Positions 15,434 to 16,430 of a stretch of DNA of 16,430 nucleotides are shown here, one piece after another (within the stretch, counting starts at the first letter, position 1; every line of letters begins with the position of its first letter). A model generated the notes under the pieces. It had not been told where the DNA came from. It made no database searches and saw nothing but the letters and a program-made list of their open reading frames with translations. The translations under genes were made by a program, and so were the position numbers. Origin of the DNA: Bacteroidota bacterium (GTDB lineage: Bacteria > Bacteroidota > Ignavibacteria > UBA10030 > UBA8401); the NCBI GenBank assembly GCA_023229405.1, contig JALNZH010000051.1:1-16430 (forward strand), read 5' to 3'.

Positions 15434-16430
15434 ATGCAAATCATATATATCAAGCTCACGTTCTCTTTTCTTGTTTTGGCAACAATTGTTCAGGCACAGT
15501 CTGTTGATTCATTGATCAGGGAAGGAGTGAAGAATAATCCGCAACTGAAATCATTTGAATATCAAATTCAAGCGACCGGTTTTCGTGCTGCCGGTTCACA
15601 ATCGTTGCCTGCGCCGACCGTTGGATTGGAATTCAGCCAGATACCAAGCAATAGTTTAAATGTTCTGAATGATGCAATCTCAAACAATTTGTCAATATCG
15701 CAAATGTTCATGCTGGGTGGGAAATTATCGGCAATGTCCGAAGTGGAAAAGAAGAAAGGGAAAGTGCTTGAACAAAATCAAGGTTCATTTGCAGTGCAAT
15801 TACGCGCAAAAATCAAGATGAATTACTATCAGTTATGGCTAATTGATCGACACATAGAGGTACAACAACGGACAATATCACTTTTGAATGAACTCGCACA
15901 GTCTATGCAGCCACACGTTCAAACTAATAGAATGAGACAGGCGGATCTGCTGACTATTCAAGCCGAAGTATCATCTGAAAAATCTAAATTAATAGGAATG
16001 CGGTCACAACGGATTACTACTCAAAATACTATTTATTCATTGTTGGGTAGAGATGACTTCTCGGCTGCAATAACAACCGATAGTATTCTTGCTACACGCT
16101 CGATGAACGTTTCAGAATTTCAATTAGCAGAGAAAGTGAAACAAGTTAATCCGTTCCTTATTGCAATGGATAGAATGAAGGAAATGAATGAATCAATGAT
16201 CACCTCGGCAGATCAAGACCTTATCCCCGACCTGATGGTCCAGGCAATGGTCATGCGCATGCCAAACGGTATGATCTTGACCGGCGGTCCGCGTTCCGTT
16301 GACGCAATTCAGCAAATCGCTTTAGGAATGCCAATGCAAGAAACCGATTGGATGTATAGTATTATGGCTTCTATTACATTGCCATTTGCCCCTTGGTCTG
16401 CAGAACGTTCAACGAGTAAAGCAGATGAAA
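15434..16430 (+). CDS. CusC/TolC-family outer-membrane efflux protein, truncated by the window edge
   Basis: The first 332 codons are visible, and the frame is still open at the edge. It begins with a signal peptide (cleavage near TIVQAQ), then the TolC-family opening SVDSLIREGVKNNPQLKSFEYQIQA. Long amphipathic helices follow, with the characteristic segment SQMFMLGGKL. TolC proteins trimerise into a periplasmic tunnel ending in an outer-membrane barrel. This one should complete the CusA pump, and it may also serve the MacAB-like system, which has no channel gene of its own here. A Met-rich stretch (nine Met between residues 268 and 311) is unusual and would suit a Cu/Ag channel. The gene starts 2 bp after the cusA stop, so it is co-transcribed. 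No start choice problem is seen. Confidence 0.9.
   Translation, partial: MQIIYIKLTFSFLVLATIVQAQSVDSLIREGVKNNPQLKSFEYQIQATGFRAAGSQSLPAPTVGLEFSQIPSNSLNVLNDAISNNLSISQMFMLGGKLSAMSEVEKKKGKVLEQNQGSFAVQLRAKIKMNYYQLWLIDRHIEVQQRTISLLNELAQSMQPHVQTNRMRQADLLTIQAEVSSEKSKLIGMRSQRITTQNTIYSLLGRDDFSAAITTDSILATRSMNVSEFQLAEKVKQVNPFLIAMDRMKEMNESMITSADQDLIPDLMVQAMVMRMPNGMILTGGPRSVDAIQQIALGMPMQETDWMYSIMASITLPFAPWSAERSTSKADE

Overview
The window looks like chromosomal DNA from a Gram-negative bacterium of the Bacteroidota/Chlorobiota/Ignavibacteriota group. Pointers are the two-membrane envelope systems, a membrane-anchored AraC regulator of a type common in Bacteroidota, a barrel protein ending in Phe-Phe, and a moderate GC content. 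Several genes have clear Shine-Dalgarno sequences (ahead of 947, 7909, 8682 and 12072), which argues against the classical Bacteroidia and fits Ignavibacteria-like lineages better. This placement is an inference from the genes, not a database result.

Left end (1-946): a CAU-anticodon tRNA, most likely elongator tRNA-Met, is followed by a Rho-independent terminator. On the opposite strand a serine-recombinase C-terminal remnant runs back into the tRNA 3' half, which suggests an old integration site. A 433-bp segment with 30-nt imperfect terminal inverted repeats and several internal hairpins follows. It has no convincing gene and looks like a MITE or a decayed insertion sequence.

Module 1 (947-4953): a tight four-gene operon encoding a LolD/MacB-type ATPase, a LolC/E-type FtsX permease, a periplasmic LolA-like protein and an outer-membrane beta-barrel. 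Two of the junctions overlap. Together they could form a dedicated route from inner to outer membrane, with extraction, periplasmic carriage and an outer-membrane receptor or exporter. This is the most interesting possible 'system' in the window.

Gap (4954-5587): a C-terminal fragment of a DsrE-like protein on the minus strand, an unassigned start-less open frame and a GC-rich hairpin mark a rearrangement scar.

Module 2 (5588-11126): a seven-TM AraC-family regulator, then a MacA-like adaptor, a MacB-like ATPase and two different MacB/FtsX permeases. This is a tripartite-type ABC efflux system whose permeases probably pair. It has no outer-membrane channel gene of its own here.

Module 3 (11127-16430): a hairpin-rich 182-bp insert flanked by 13-bp direct repeats, then a perfect TACA-N2-TGTA palindrome, a small exported Cys-rich protein, a CusA-type Cu/Ag RND pump and a CusC/TolC-type outer-membrane protein that runs off the window. 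CusA keeps all three methionines of the E. coli metal relay. It also carries a 59-residue Ser/Met/Gln-rich insertion in the periplasmic C-terminal part. The CusB-type adaptor is expected beyond the right edge.
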